Source of the DNA: Bryobacterales bacterium
GTDB taxonomy: Bacteria; Acidobacteriota; Terriglobia; Bryobacterales; Bryobacteraceae
Reading direction: 5' to 3'
Assembly: GCA_016880505.1 (NCBI GenBank)
Contig: JAEHDI010000379.1
Location: 1 to 18,143, forward strand
DNA length: 18,143 nucleotides
Shown here: positions 1 through 9,100 of the stretch, piece by piece
How positions within the stretch are numbered: the first letter of the stretch is position 1
Layout: the number at the start of each line of letters is the position of its first letter
Notes under the pieces: model-generated
Told to the model about the DNA's origin: nothing
Databases searched by the model: none
What the model saw: the letters and a program-made list of their open reading frames with translations, nothing else
Translations under genes and position numbers: made by a program

Positions 1-927
1 GTAGACGATCGGAAGCATGGCAGCCAGCAAGGTCCACTGGTTGATGTTGCTCGAAACCATGTTCATCAGGGCCATCGGCGCACGGTGGACGGTTCGGGCC
101 CAGTAGAAGGCGGACACCTTCTCGGGGAACTCGGAGACGAGCGGCGCCACCCATTGGACAAAGATAAAACTCGGGATGCCCAGGGAGGCGGAGATGGCCA
201 GGAGGCTGCCGAGGAAAGGCTCAGCGGCAAAGTAGATCATCAATCCACCAGCCACGAAGAATCCGAAAATCAATAGGTTACGGCGGCTCCGCCGCGCCTT
301 GACGATCGTGCGGGGGATCAGCTCTAGTTCGTCGACCCCTTCGGCTTCCTGGGGCGGCATCTTGCGAAGGACCGCGAGGTATGCCACGTACATCAGGATG
401 AGGACGCCTGCATCGATCAGGCCCAGAGAACCCTTCAACCAGACGAAGAAGACGTAGATCAGAGGCACGAGCAGGCCCACGACCTCGACGCAGTGCTCGT
501 CCTCAAGCTCGATCTGCCGTAAAGGCTTACGGTACCGGCGGCGGTAGAACAGAGCGGCGACAAAGTAGATCATGGGCCACCCAAGTCCAGTGAGCAGACG
601 CAAGGCGCCGGTGAGGTTCGCCAGCAGCAAGGGTACCTGTTGCTTCCAGGCGAGAACAAACTCCACTGCGAACTCGGGGAGGGTTTGGAGCCAGGCCAGG
701 ATCGCCAAGGCGAAGCCCTGCGCGACAAAGAACTGGGCCGATTCGGCAGCCCAGGCGATCAGCATCGCCGCCAGTAGAATCGCGGGCGTGGCCCAGAGCG
801 CCGTGGAAGGGCCGACGTCCTTGATGGGGATTGCCGCCAAAAGAAAGAGGAGGGCAAAAGTCGTTACTGGGGCGCCGGGAGGCTGAGAGCCGAGTCCCGA
901 CGCCTGTCTAGAAGAACGTTGGTTCAT
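1..927 (-). CDS. Sodium/calcium exchanger-like integral membrane protein (C-terminus outside window)
   Basis: The reading frame stays open from an ATG at 927 to the left edge, giving 309 residues; the C-terminus is missing. It is very hydrophobic, with helices near residues 22-34, 44-60, 66-82, 115-127, 146-163, 167-186 and 216-248. Two internally related segments look like the alpha repeats of the CaCA cation/calcium exchanger family. Alpha-1 is at about 76-118 with LPEF (Pro84-Glu85), and alpha-2 at about 258-300 with EFPEK (Pro268-Glu269) followed by SSNIN. The family carries out Na+- or H+-coupled Ca2+ antiport at the inner membrane. The usual GTS-PE and GN-GSN motifs are degenerate, especially in alpha-1, so the transported ion is uncertain. 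The ATG overlaps the end of nadB by 20 nt and has no clear ribosome binding site, suggesting coupled translation; a later start is possible. Confidence 0.75.
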   Translation of the reverse strand, partial: MNQRSSRQASGLGSQPPGAPVTTFALLFLLAAIPIKDVGPSTALWATPAILLAAMLIAWAAESAQFFVAQGFALAILAWLQTLPEFAVEFVLAWKQQVPLLLANLTGALRLLTGLGWPMIYFVAALFYRRRYRKPLRQIELEDEHCVEVVGLLVPLIYVFFVWLKGSLGLIDAGVLILMYVAYLAVLRKMPPQEAEGVDELELIPRTIVKARRSRRNLLIFGFFVAGGLMIYFAAEPFLGSLLAISASLGIPSFIFVQWVAPLVSEFPEKVSAFYWARTVHRAPMALMNMVSSNINQWTLLAAMLPIVY

Positions 928-2437
928 TTGTCTTGGTGATTAAAGAGTGCTTCCGAAATTCGGGTCTTTTTTCAGGATAGTCGATTCGGTAGTGGGCCCC
1001 GCGACTCTCCTGGCGCGCAAGGGCACAGCGGGCGATGAGAGAGAGCACCTGATGCAGGCTGCGCACTTCGAACAATGCGCGGCTGGGCTGGGGGCAGTGC
1101 ACCTGCGCCATTTGAACGAGCCGCTCATGTGTTTCGGCAAGACCCTCGCCGGAGCGCAGGATTCCGCAACGATCCCAGGCAAGCCGCCTGAGGTTCTCCT
1201 CGGATGTCTCGGGAAAGACGCACTCCGGAAGCGGAGTTGACCCTGAGGCGGAAAATCCGGCCCACTCCCGCATCATGGCGCCGGCCCGGGCGCCGAACAC
1301 GACGCCCTCTAGCAGGGAGTTGCTTGCGAGGCGGTTCGCACCGTGCACGCCGGTGCAGGCGACTTCGCCCGCAGCGAATAACCGGGGAAGGTTGGTCCTG
1401 CCATACAGGTCGGTGCGCACGCCTCCCATCGCGTAGTGGGCCGCCGGGTGCACAGGAGCGGGATCCTTCGTCAGGTCCACTCCATGCTGGAGACAGGTCT
1501 CATAGATGCGCGGGAAGCGTTTCCGGGTGAAATCGGCCGGCAGGTGAGTGAGATCGAGGAACACGTGCCGCTCACCGGTACGCTGAATTTCCGCCACGAT
1601 GGAGCGGGCCACCACGTCGCGGGGAGCAAGATCCTTCAGCGGATGGCAGTGCTCCATAAAGAACTCGCCGGCGGCGTTGCGAAGCCGCGCGCCCTCGCCG
1701 CGAAGAGCCTCCGACAACAGGAAGCGGGGGGCTCCTTCGACGTGCAGGGCAGTCGGGTGGAATTGCACAAACTCGATATCGCTGATGGCCGCCCCCGCCC
1801 GGTAGGCGGCGGCCACCCCGTCGCCAGTAGCAACGTCGGGGTTGGTCGTCTCGGTGTACACACGGCCAAGACCGCCGGTGGCAAGCAGGACGGCGTGGGC
1901 GCGCAGAGGCACCGAGCGCCGCGTGGAGGAATCACAGGCTACGACTCCGACCGTCTCCCCATCGGCGACCAGGAGGTCGGTGACGGCCATATAGCTGTGG
2001 AATTGTATGTTTTTCAGAGAGGCGGCCTTGTGGTAGAGAGTGCGGGAGATCTCCCTCCCGGTTGAATCGCCGTGGGCGTGCAGGATCCGGTTTCTACTGT
2101 GCGCGCCCTCGCGGCTGAAGGCGAGTTTCAAGCCTTCACGGTCGAACTCGGCGCCCCAATCGATCAGTTGCTGGATCGCGCCGGGACCTTCCTCGACGAG
2201 CACCCGCACGGCTTCAGGGTCACAAAGGCCATCGCCAGCGGCAATCGTATCTTGTTCATGCAGTTGGACTTCGTCGTCATCACTGAGGGCGACAGCGATT
2301 CCGCCCTGGGCGTACTCCGATGAGGATTCGCGCAAACTATCCTTTGCGACCACGAGTACGCTGCCAGCCTCGGCAAGTTCTATCGCAGCCCGAAGTCCGG
2401 CGACACCCGCGCCGACGACCAGAAAATCGGGGGTCAT
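908..2437 (-). CDS. nadB: L-aspartate oxidase
   Basis: NadB is the FAD enzyme that oxidises L-aspartate to iminoaspartate, the first step of de novo NAD synthesis in the cytosol. The 509-residue product starts with a dinucleotide-binding loop, VVGAGVAG (residues 7-14). It continues with the family signatures SSEYAQGGIAVA (39-50), SREGAHSRNRILHAHGD (108-124), the active-site region QFHPTAL (225-231), APRDVVARSI (271-280), HYAMGGVRTD (334-343) and GVHGANRLASNSLLEG (363-378). The C-terminal helical domain is present and slightly shorter than in the E. coli enzyme (540 residues). It is divergent from aroB across 43 nt. No nadA or nadC partner is visible in the window. The succinate dehydrogenase flavoprotein is the main look-alike, but the aspartate-oxidase motifs fit better. 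Confidence 0.96.
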   Translation of the reverse strand: MTPDFLVVGAGVAGLRAAIELAEAGSVLVVAKDSLRESSSEYAQGGIAVALSDDDEVQLHEQDTIAAGDGLCDPEAVRVLVEEGPGAIQQLIDWGAEFDREGLKLAFSREGAHSRNRILHAHGDSTGREISRTLYHKAASLKNIQFHSYMAVTDLLVADGETVGVVACDSSTRRSVPLRAHAVLLATGGLGRVYTETTNPDVATGDGVAAAYRAGAAISDIEFVQFHPTALHVEGAPRFLLSEALRGEGARLRNAAGEFFMEHCHPLKDLAPRDVVARSIVAEIQRTGERHVFLDLTHLPADFTRKRFPRIYETCLQHGVDLTKDPAPVHPAAHYAMGGVRTDLYGRTNLPRLFAAGEVACTGVHGANRLASNSLLEGVVFGARAGAMMREWAGFSASGSTPLPECVFPETSEENLRRLAWDRCGILRSGEGLAETHERLVQMAQVHCPQPSRALFEVRSLHQVLSLIARCALARQESRGAHYRIDYPEKRPEFRKHSLITKTNEPTFF

Positions 2438-2480
2438 CTACACTGCGATTCTAGCATCCCACGCATGGTACAACCGTTTT

Positions 2481-3554
2481 ATGCCCACGTATTCGGTCAC
2501 AACGCCGCAACGAAACTACAGCGCGGTGGTCGAGCGGGGATTGCTACCACGGGCGGGTTCGTACGTACCGTCGAAGGCCGGAAAATTGTTTATTGTGACG
2601 ACGGCGGACGTGTGGGAGCGGCACGGTCTGGCACTGGCATCCGGTCTGGAGGGGCGCGCGTACGAGGTACTGTTCTTCCCCGGAGGAGAGGAGCGGAAAC
2701 GGCTGGCGGAAGTGGAGATGCTGGCCGAGGAAATGGTGCGCCTGGGGGGGGACAGAAGCAGCCTCGTCATCGCGTTCGGTGGCGGCATCGTCAACGATCT
2801 GGGCGGTTTCCTGGCCGCCATCTTCATGCGGGGGATCCCGGTTCTGCAGATTCCGACGACGCTGCTGTCGCAGGTTGACGCTGGAGTTGGAGGCAAGACG
2901 GGCGTCAACCTCGTGACCGGCAAGAATCTCGTGGGCTCGTTCCACCAACCGCTGGCCGCGCTGATCGATCCGGACGTCCTCACCACGCTGCCGGAGCGCG
3001 AGTACCGGGCGGGGCTGTATGAAGTGATCAAGTGCGGGATCATTCGCAGTGCGGATCTGTTCACCATCCTGGCAGAGCGGCATGCGGACGTGCTGTCACG
3101 CGATCCGGACGTAGTCGAAGAGATCATTAGCGAGTCGGTGCGAATCAAAGCGGAAGTAGTCTCCGCGGACGAACGGGAGGGCGGCCTGCGGCGGATCCTG
3201 AACTTTGGCCACACGTTCGGCCATGCGCTGGAAGCGGAGACCGGCTACGCCCGGTTCCTGCATGGCGAGGCGGTAGCGTTCGGTATGCGAGCGGCCGTCC
3301 GGCTGGCTGAGATGAGGGGCACTCTGACAGCTCGAGAGGGCGCGAAAATCGCCGACACGATCTCACTTTACGGACCGATTCCACCGCTCGACGCGATTTC
3401 GGCAAAGAACCTGGTGGCGCGAATGGCCGCCGACAAGAAGACACTGCAAGGCCGGGTTCACTTCGTGCTGCCCGTCCGGATCGGCGAGGTGGAGGTCGTG
3501 AGCGGGATCGACGAAGATGACGTTCTCGCGGCTGCCCGAGCCACTCTGGCATGA
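2481..3554 (+). CDS. aroB: 3-dehydroquinate synthase
   Basis: AroB converts DAHP to 3-dehydroquinate, the second step of the shikimate pathway, using NAD+ and a divalent metal. The 357 residues are of normal length. The NAD/substrate region GGGIVNDLGGF (100-110) is followed by RGIPVLQIPTTLLSQVDAGV (117-136) and GGKTGVN (137-143). Metal-binding candidates are Glu181 in YEVIKCGI, the histidines of NFGHTFGHALE (241-251) and His261 in LHGEAVAFGM. The frame is open upstream into nadB, but homology begins at the ATG at 2481, and an earlier start would put about 147 unrelated residues in front. The stop overlaps the menG start as ATGA, so the two genes are probably co-translated. Confidence 0.96.
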   Translation: MPTYSVTTPQRNYSAVVERGLLPRAGSYVPSKAGKLFIVTTADVWERHGLALASGLEGRAYEVLFFPGGEERKRLAEVEMLAEEMVRLGGDRSSLVIAFGGGIVNDLGGFLAAIFMRGIPVLQIPTTLLSQVDAGVGGKTGVNLVTGKNLVGSFHQPLAALIDPDVLTTLPEREYRAGLYEVIKCGIIRSADLFTILAERHADVLSRDPDVVEEIISESVRIKAEVVSADEREGGLRRILNFGHTFGHALEAETGYARFLHGEAVAFGMRAAVRLAEMRGTLTAREGAKIADTISLYGPIPPLDAISAKNLVARMAADKKTLQGRVHFVLPVRIGEVEVVSGIDEDDVLAAARATLA

Positions 3555-4309
3555 GCAGGGCCAAACAGACAGAGAGCGGCACCAAACCGCCCGGGGCGCG
3601 GACGGAGGCTGAGGCGTCGCGGTGGGTCCAGTCGATGTTCGGCCGGGTAGCTCACCGGTACGACCTGCTAAACCACCTGCTTTCCTTCAATGTGGACCGC
3701 TACTGGCGGCGCAGGACCGTCCGGCGGGTGCGTGACGTTTTGCGCCGGCCCGGGGCCCGGGTGATGGACATGTGCTGCGGCACGGGGGACCTGCTGGTGG
3801 CGTTGGAGCACGAGCGAGGCGGGCCCGTGTGGGGCAGCGATTTCTGTCATCCGATGTTAGTGATGGCGAGGCGCAAGTTCGCCGAAAGGCGATCCGCTTC
3901 GACCGTTTTCGAGGCCGACGCCCTCCAGTTGCCTCTTCCGGACCGGTCGATCGACTTGATCACGGTGGCGTTCGGCTTCCGGAACTTCGCCAACTACCGC
4001 GATGGGCTGCGGGAAATGCTGCGGGTCCTGCGTCCGGGCGGCGTCGCGGCCATTCTCGAGTTTTCGCAGCCGCCGAACCGATTGTTCGCGGCACTCTACG
4101 ACTTCTATTCGAAAAGAGTGCTGCCGCGCGTGGGAGGATTCATTTCAGGCGCGGGGGACGCCTACCGTTACCTGCCGGAATCCGTACGAAGATTTCCGGG
4201 CGCCGACGAACTCGCGGACGAGATGCGCCGAGCCGGTTTCGGCGAGGCGACCTTCGAGCGTATGACGGGCGGCATCGTGGCGCTGCACATCGGGGTGGCG
4301 GGGGGCTAG
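3551..4309 (+). CDS. menG: UbiE/MenG-type demethylmenaquinone methyltransferase
   Basis: This is a SAM-dependent C-methyltransferase of the UbiE/MenG family, which performs the last methylation in menaquinone (or ubiquinone) synthesis. The 252-residue protein has a variable first 25 residues, then the family signature FGRVAHRYDLLNHLLSF (30-46). SAM motif I is DMCCGTGDL (73-81), with the acidic SDFC at 96-99 and DALQLPLPD (123-131). The second signature is LRVLRPGGVAAILEFSQP (157-174). In the first signature the histidine usual after SF is not present (VDRYW instead of a HxxW form). It starts at an ATG overlapping the aroB stop by 4 nt. A menaquinone role is inferred from probable lineage and from the chorismate-pathway neighbour; the sequence alone does not separate MenG from UbiE. 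Confidence 0.92.
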   Translation: MSRAKQTESGTKPPGARTEAEASRWVQSMFGRVAHRYDLLNHLLSFNVDRYWRRRTVRRVRDVLRRPGARVMDMCCGTGDLLVALEHERGGPVWGSDFCHPMLVMARRKFAERRSASTVFEADALQLPLPDRSIDLITVAFGFRNFANYRDGLREMLRVLRPGGVAAILEFSQPPNRLFAALYDFYSKRVLPRVGGFISGAGDAYRYLPESVRRFPGADELADEMRRAGFGEATFERMTGGIVALHIGVAGG

Positions 4310-4373
4310 ATTTTCTGCTGGAGGGACCGATTGGACTCTGGAAGTAGCGAGTTTGATGGGGGACAATGAAGTC

Positions 4374-4664
4374 ATGGTTACGCTCGAAACGTTGCGGCGG
4401 GAGAAGCGGGCGGCCATCGTTCAACTGGGCCAGAGGTATGGTGCACGCAACATTCGTGTATTCGGCTCGGTGGCACGCGGAGACAACCAGGCCTCAAGTG
4501 ACGTAGATTTCCTGGTTGAGTTCGATAAAGGACGAACCTTATTTGATCTCATCGGTTTGCGCCTTGATCTCCACGACCTGCTCGGGGTTGAGGTCGACAT
4601 CGTGACTCCAAACAGTCTCCGGTATATCCGGGAGCGAGTTTTGGCCGAGGCAGTACCGATATAG
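4374..4664 (+). CDS. mntA: MntA-type minimal nucleotidyltransferase antitoxin
   Basis: This small nucleotidyltransferase has the GSX10DXD active site of MntA antitoxins. GSVARGDNQASSDVD spans residues 31-45 counted from the ATG at 4374, and a third acidic residue lies in VEVDIVTP. In characterised systems MntA adds AMP to a tyrosine of the HepT toxin and neutralises it. The 96-residue length is typical. In-frame starts TTG 4353 and ATG 4356 also exist; ATG 4374 is preferred because family members begin with a similar MxTLExxR sequence and GGGGGA (4358-4363) lies 10 nt upstream. The HepT reading frame follows within a few bases. A hand count of 4501-4560 gives about 42% GC, well below the flanking genes, which suggests horizontal acquisition. 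Confidence 0.9.
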   Translation: MVTLETLRREKRAAIVQLGQRYGARNIRVFGSVARGDNQASSDVDFLVEFDKGRTLFDLIGLRLDLHDLLGVEVDIVTPNSLRYIRERVLAEAVPI

Positions 4665-4667
4665 AAC

Positions 4668-5013
4668 ATGGCGACGCCGGAGCCTCGACTCCTATCTCCT
4701 TCACATTCGCGATTGCTGCGAGCGGTTGCAGGAGTGCGCCAGCCTCCGGGACGAGGGTGCGACACCGATCCACATTCTACTGGACGCGGCGTGCCGAAAC
4801 CTTGAGATTCTTGGCGAGGCATCTCGGAAAGTCGGCCCTGAATTCCGCGCGTCGCATCCCGAGATTCCATGGCGGGAGATGAACGACGTCCGAAACGTGC
4901 TCATTCACAATTACGAAGGCGCCGACGCCGACATGGTTTGGGCGATCATAGATCGCGAGATCCCGCAGGTGCTCGCCGCGGTGCGCCGTTTGCTGGGTGA
5001 GGGTGCCCTCTGA
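4668..5013 (+). CDS. hepT: HepT-like HEPN toxin, frameshifted by one base at its start
   Basis: The frame ending at 5013 encodes a DUF86/HepT HEPN-domain RNase. It contains RNLEILGEA and the catalytic RX4HXY motif RNVLIHNY; Arg, His and Tyr are residues 75, 80 and 82 of the restored protein. The tyrosine is the expected AMP acceptor for MntA. Family-like sequence (RRSLDSYLLHIRDCCERLQE) extends upstream to about 4672, but that frame has no ATG, GTG or TTG before the internal TTG at 4726. The ATG at 4668, four bases after the mntA stop, is out of frame by one. Removing one G of the GG at 4670-4671 would join it perfectly and give 114 residues, a normal HepT length. The gene is therefore either a start-region mutant or sequencing error, or it uses TTG 4726 (95 residues, lacking part of helix 1) or a rare start. 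Confidence 0.8.
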
Positions 5014-5048
5014 GTCCGGCTCTGAAGGGTCCTGGAGTTCGTTAGCAC

Positions 5049-5342
5049 TCAATCCATCGCCTGGTCGAAGGCGCGTTCGAGGTCTTCGCGGGAGAGTGAA
5101 GTGCTGACGAAAAGCTCCTGGCGGGCGCCGGCGCTCAAGGCGATCGCTTTCCAGCCGTTGGCGGTGGGGACGGTGACGCGGACTTTCACTTTTCCGCGGG
5201 CGTCCCGAACGGGGCGGATGACGCCGGGGATCACGGAACGAACCTCGGGGTTCTGAGCCAGCAAGCGCTCGAGAAGGTCACGCACGCCGTCGATGATGCT
5301 GTGCTCGACCTTCAGCTTGCCCTGCGCCGCGCGGAGTCTCAT
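5049..5342 (-). CDS. DUF2103-like conserved protein
   Basis: This is a small 97-residue soluble protein with no signal peptide or membrane helix. The order of motifs LKVEHSIIDGVRDLLERLL (10-28), VIPGVIRPVRD, VKVRVTVPTANGWKAIA and QELFVSTSLSREDLE resembles DUF2103 proteins, which are sometimes labelled predicted metal-binding proteins in cyanobacteria and other bacteria. That assignment is from remembered family sequence. The biochemical role is unknown, and only one possible metal ligand cluster (the EHS near residue 15) stands out. It lies downstream of pcm on the same strand after a 124-nt gap and is convergent with the toxin gene, 35 nt apart. No strong ribosome binding site precedes the ATG. 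Confidence 0.65.
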   Translation of the reverse strand: MRLRAAQGKLKVEHSIIDGVRDLLERLLAQNPEVRSVIPGVIRPVRDARGKVKVRVTVPTANGWKAIALSAGARQELFVSTSLSREDLERAFDQAMD

Positions 5343-5466
5343 GTGTTACCAGTTTCGCACCGGACGTCCGGGAACCGGAGCGCAAACTTGCCAGAGTTTA
5401 CCGCTCTCTGCGGTCGCGGCTCGGAAAGCGGGGCCAGCAACAGACAGCGGAATGACGACAGTCTGA

Positions 5467-6129
5467 CTACCTCCAGCCGGCGGTGCCCCGTAGAGGAACA
5501 AAGCGGCAGAACGAAGCCACGACGGTCGAAAGCTGGCCGCCGGACTTGGTGACCACCCGCAACTCCTGATCCCAGAGCGAACCGACGGGAATGACAAGTG
5601 TTCCGGGATCGTCGAGCTGGTCGAGGAGTTCGGACGGCACATCAGGCGCGGCGGCGGCGACGGAAATCGCGTCGTAGGGGGCGTGCTGCGGGTATCCGGC
5701 GGAGCCGTCACCGCAAACGACGACGATGTTCCCGGCCCGGCCCGTGGTTTCCAGATTGGAACGGGCCACGTCGGCAAGCGCCGGGATGATCTCGATCGCG
5801 TATACCTTGGCGGCAAGGGCGCCCAGAACGGCGGCATGGTACCCCGAGCCGGCGCCGACGTCGAGGACCGTTTCGGTTCCCCGGAGCTCGAGACACTGAG
5901 CCATGAGCGCTGTCATATAAGGCTGCGAGATCGTCTGGCCGTGGCCGATTGAGACCGGCTCGTCGCGATAGCTGAGATCGCGCGATTCGTCGGGCAGAAA
6001 CAGCTCCCTCGGGATCTCGAGCATCGCCTGGAGGACGCGGGGATCGCGGATGCCGCGGCTTTTCAGTTGCCGCTCCACCATGTCCCTCCGCTGGGCGGCC
6101 CAGTACGAAGCTACCAGTTGCTGGTTCAC
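5467..6129 (-). CDS. pcm: Protein-L-isoaspartate O-methyltransferase
   Basis: Pcm repairs damaged proteins by SAM-dependent methylation of L-isoaspartyl residues. The 220-residue product has the substrate loop IGHGQTISQPYMTALM (61-76), SAM motif I VLDVGAGSGYHAAVLGAL (88-105), the acidic YAIEIIP (110-116) and DGSAGYP (131-137). A GTG start at 6129 is chosen. It forms a GTGA overlap with the tamB-like stop, gives the usual family length and leaves a normal N-terminus (RRDMVERQLKSRGIRDPRVL). The frame continues to 6219, but that portion overlaps tamB and is unlike the family; an ATG at 6081 is a shorter alternative. It is the last gene of the envelope cluster. Confidence 0.93.
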   Translation of the reverse strand: MNQQLVASYWAAQRRDMVERQLKSRGIRDPRVLQAMLEIPRELFLPDESRDLSYRDEPVSIGHGQTISQPYMTALMAQCLELRGTETVLDVGAGSGYHAAVLGALAAKVYAIEIIPALADVARSNLETTGRAGNIVVVCGDGSAGYPQHAPYDAISVAAAAPDVPSELLDQLDDPGTLVIPVGSLWDQELRVVTKSGGQLSTVVASFCRFVPLRGTAGWR

Positions 6130-9100
6130 TTGAACTGTTTTCTGTACAGGAAGTCGATACCGAACAGGCCGTTCGCATCGCGGACGGCAAGCACGGACCA
6201 CTGCCGGTTGACGTTCCACTCCACGCGCACGATCTGCTCCTGCGTCTGGGTCAGGTTGGTGATGTAGGTGAAGGTGATGTCTTTGGATACCTGCTGTTCA
6301 AGCGTGAGTCTTGCTTCCGGGTTGTTCTCGATTCCGGTGAGTTTGGGATCGATCTTGATACGGCTGACACCGAAGAAACGCTGGAGGCGGCCGGCCACCG
6401 GGGCGGCCAGCGCCTGGCCGACGAGGGTAGCGGCGCCGAATTGTTGCCAGGACTGATCCTGCTCGGACTGCCGCGCGGCAAGGGTCGGGCTACCCGCCGG
6501 AGCGCGGCCCACCGCCAGAAGGGCGATGATCTCACTCGGCTGCAGGGGCGGGTCCGAGCGGTAGGAAACGGTGAGTTTATTCGGGGGGCCGGAGAAAGTC
6601 ACGGTCACGTCGATGCCGCGAACCCTGGTTTCGAGGTCGAGGTTCAGCAGAGGCTCGAGCCGGGCGGGATTCAGGAATGAGATGCTCCCGCGGTTGATGT
6701 TGTAACGGTTCCCGAGGAAATTGATCTCGCCTTGTGTCACCGAGACCTGACCGAGCACGACCGGCTTATATGCGGTGCCGCGCAAGCGGAGGTCCGCTTC
6801 GGCCTGGACGTCGCGCGTCAGCGTCGTTTCAAAGCGGGCATCCGGAGCGGTCTGAGCGCGCACATCGAACTGCATGTTGCGCACGAGCTCATTCTGCGTT
6901 GCCGGGGTCACCATGGGTTTCGAACTGCTAGTAAGGAGGCTGGCGAAATCGGACCGCGGTGTGACGCCCAAGCGCAGTATGGTGACGTCGCCCGACAGCA
7001 GGCTTCGCCGGGAGGTACCGGCGAGATTCAGCGTGGCGTTCATGTACGTGCTGAACCCTTCCGGATAGCGCACGCGAACCCTTTCCGCGGTCGCCTGGAG
7101 CCGAACGCTCATTTCCCCTACGAAGCCGACAAATCCCTCAAGAGTCAGTTTGCCGCCGCCTGTCTCGGCAGTCACTTTCTCGATCGTCGCCCGGTCGCGG
7201 AAGAGGAAGATCACGCCCCTGGCTTTGTCGATTCCATTGGGGATGCCACTGAGGTAAAACGACGCGTCCTTCAACTCGAGCCGGCCGTAGATTTCGGGTT
7301 TGGCAACCGGCCCCCGGATGGAGGCGTCGAGGGTGGAGACTCCCGAGGCGGTGAGGTTCCGCTCGAAGTTTTGCAGGATCGCCAGGTTGACGGAGCCCCG
7401 GAACCGCAACTGCAGGGCGTTGTTCTTGGATTGCAGGGATACGGAGCCGGTGGCTTCGAGATCCGTGTCCTTTCCCGTGAACCGCGCGCGGTCGATCCGC
7501 ATAGTCCCCCGGTCGAGCGTGAAGACGGTGGCGCCGTCGTTTCGCAGGGCGAACAACTCAGTGTTCGCACCACGGCCCGAGGGCATGATTTCGACCGAGG
7601 AAAGCTCTGCGCGCCCATTCCAAGTGGCGGCGTCCGTCAGAGCGCCCGAGAACGCCAAGGTACCCTGCGCGCGCGCTTCCAACGGCAGTTCGCGGCCGTT
7701 CGCTTCCGGCCTCCACCATGGCCGCAGCGCGGAGAGAGAGAGACCGGTGAACCGCAGCTCACCCTTTCCGGGATATCCGCCTTCGAGCCGGAAGGAACTC
7801 TTTCCGTTCACCGAAGCGCCAGCGACCTGACCGTCGATCGTGACGGACAAGTCACGTCCGGACGCCGTCGACGCGGTCGCGGTGATTTTTCCGGCCGTGT
7901 TTCCCGCCAGCATGAGGTCGGAGAGAGCGAAGGCGCCGTCGAGCACCTTGAGTTTCGGCTGGGCCGCCTCAATGTCCACCTCGCCGCGGAGCCGCACGTC
8001 GATTCGTCCGTCCAGATCCTCGGGGACTCGCGCCAGGTTGCGAACGAGAGCGAGGGCGATATCGCTTCCATTGACCTCAAACCGGGCAGACCCGCTGCGC
8101 CGGTCATCCTGGCGGTGCGTAAACGCTCCCTTGCCATGAAGAGCCGTCTTGCCGGACTCGATCCGCGCGGACGGAATGTCGAGGGTCCCCCCGGCGTACC
8201 GCACTTCGGCGAGCGCCCGGTCGAAACGCTGACCCTGGATCGAGAGAGGCGCGGCGACGATGGATGCGGTCATTTCCGGGGACTGGTACGTGCCGGCGAG
8301 CCGGACATCAGCGGAAAGCGTCGCCTCCGCGGGCATCTTACGCCCGGCCATCTGGAGCAACTGCGATAACTGGACGCCTTTCGCGGTCAATGACCCGCTG
8401 AGGGACCCGGCGGGGTCGGGCCTCCAGCCCTTCAGGGCCAGCATGCCATCGCCCCGCGCGGCAGCGCCATTCTGCGCGACATTCAGGGAACTCACGCGGA
8501 GTTCGCGGGAGGATACCGCGAGTTCCGACTCCAACCGGTCGAAACGCAGGCCATCCCATTCGAACTTCGACAGAGAGACCCGGCCAGCGATTTCCGGCTC
8601 GTCAAACCGACCGGTGACGGTTCCCCGGAAGGAAGCTCTGCCCCCGCCCGTCAGGACAGGGAGAGTCGGGGTCGGCGACCACCCGAACGCCGCCAGCACC
8701 GGCAAAAAGTCGTTGAGGTCGCCAGAGTCCAGGCCGACGTTGAGGCTTCGCCCGATCGTACCGTCGAACTCGACGCGGGAAGACGGCGTCGTCAGATAGG
8801 ATCGGCCCAGCTCCAGCGTTCCGGCGCGCTGATCGTAGGCAGCATGGACAGAGCCTTCGACCGGCAGCGCGCCCGCCTGGGCCGTGACGGTAACGTTCCC
8901 CCCAGCGCGCACTCGTTGGAGGCGCCGTCCCGCGAGGGTTCCCTCCAAGTGAACCGGGCCCGACAGCAAGCCGCTCCAGGCGCCGGCGTCAAGCCCGCGG
9001 GCTTGTCCGAGTTCCTGAAGGGAAATATCTTTGACGTTCCCCGCCACGCGGAGGCGGGCCCCGTCCTCAAGGCGGGCTGAACCGAGAAAGCTTCCGTGCA

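Noticed and set aside
1436..2065. A 209-codon plus-strand open frame antisense to nadB.
   Set aside because: The nadB frame has conserved motifs along its whole length; the antisense product matches nothing recognised.
2040..2480. Upstream in-frame extension of aroB by 147 codons into nadB.
   Set aside because: The encoded residues are Ser/Ala/Arg-rich shadow sequence and AroB homology begins at 2481.
5360..5371. A perfect 12-base palindrome, ccggacgtccgg, in the gap between pcm and the DUF2103-like gene.
   Set aside because: It has no loop or T-run to act as a terminator and is short enough to occur by chance in GC-rich DNA.
6732..8369. A 545-codon open frame on the plus strand inside the tamB-like gene.
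   Set aside because: It is antisense to a well-supported gene, has no family motif, hydrophobic segment or ribosome binding site pattern, and is expected from GC-rich third positions suppressing stops in the opposing frame.
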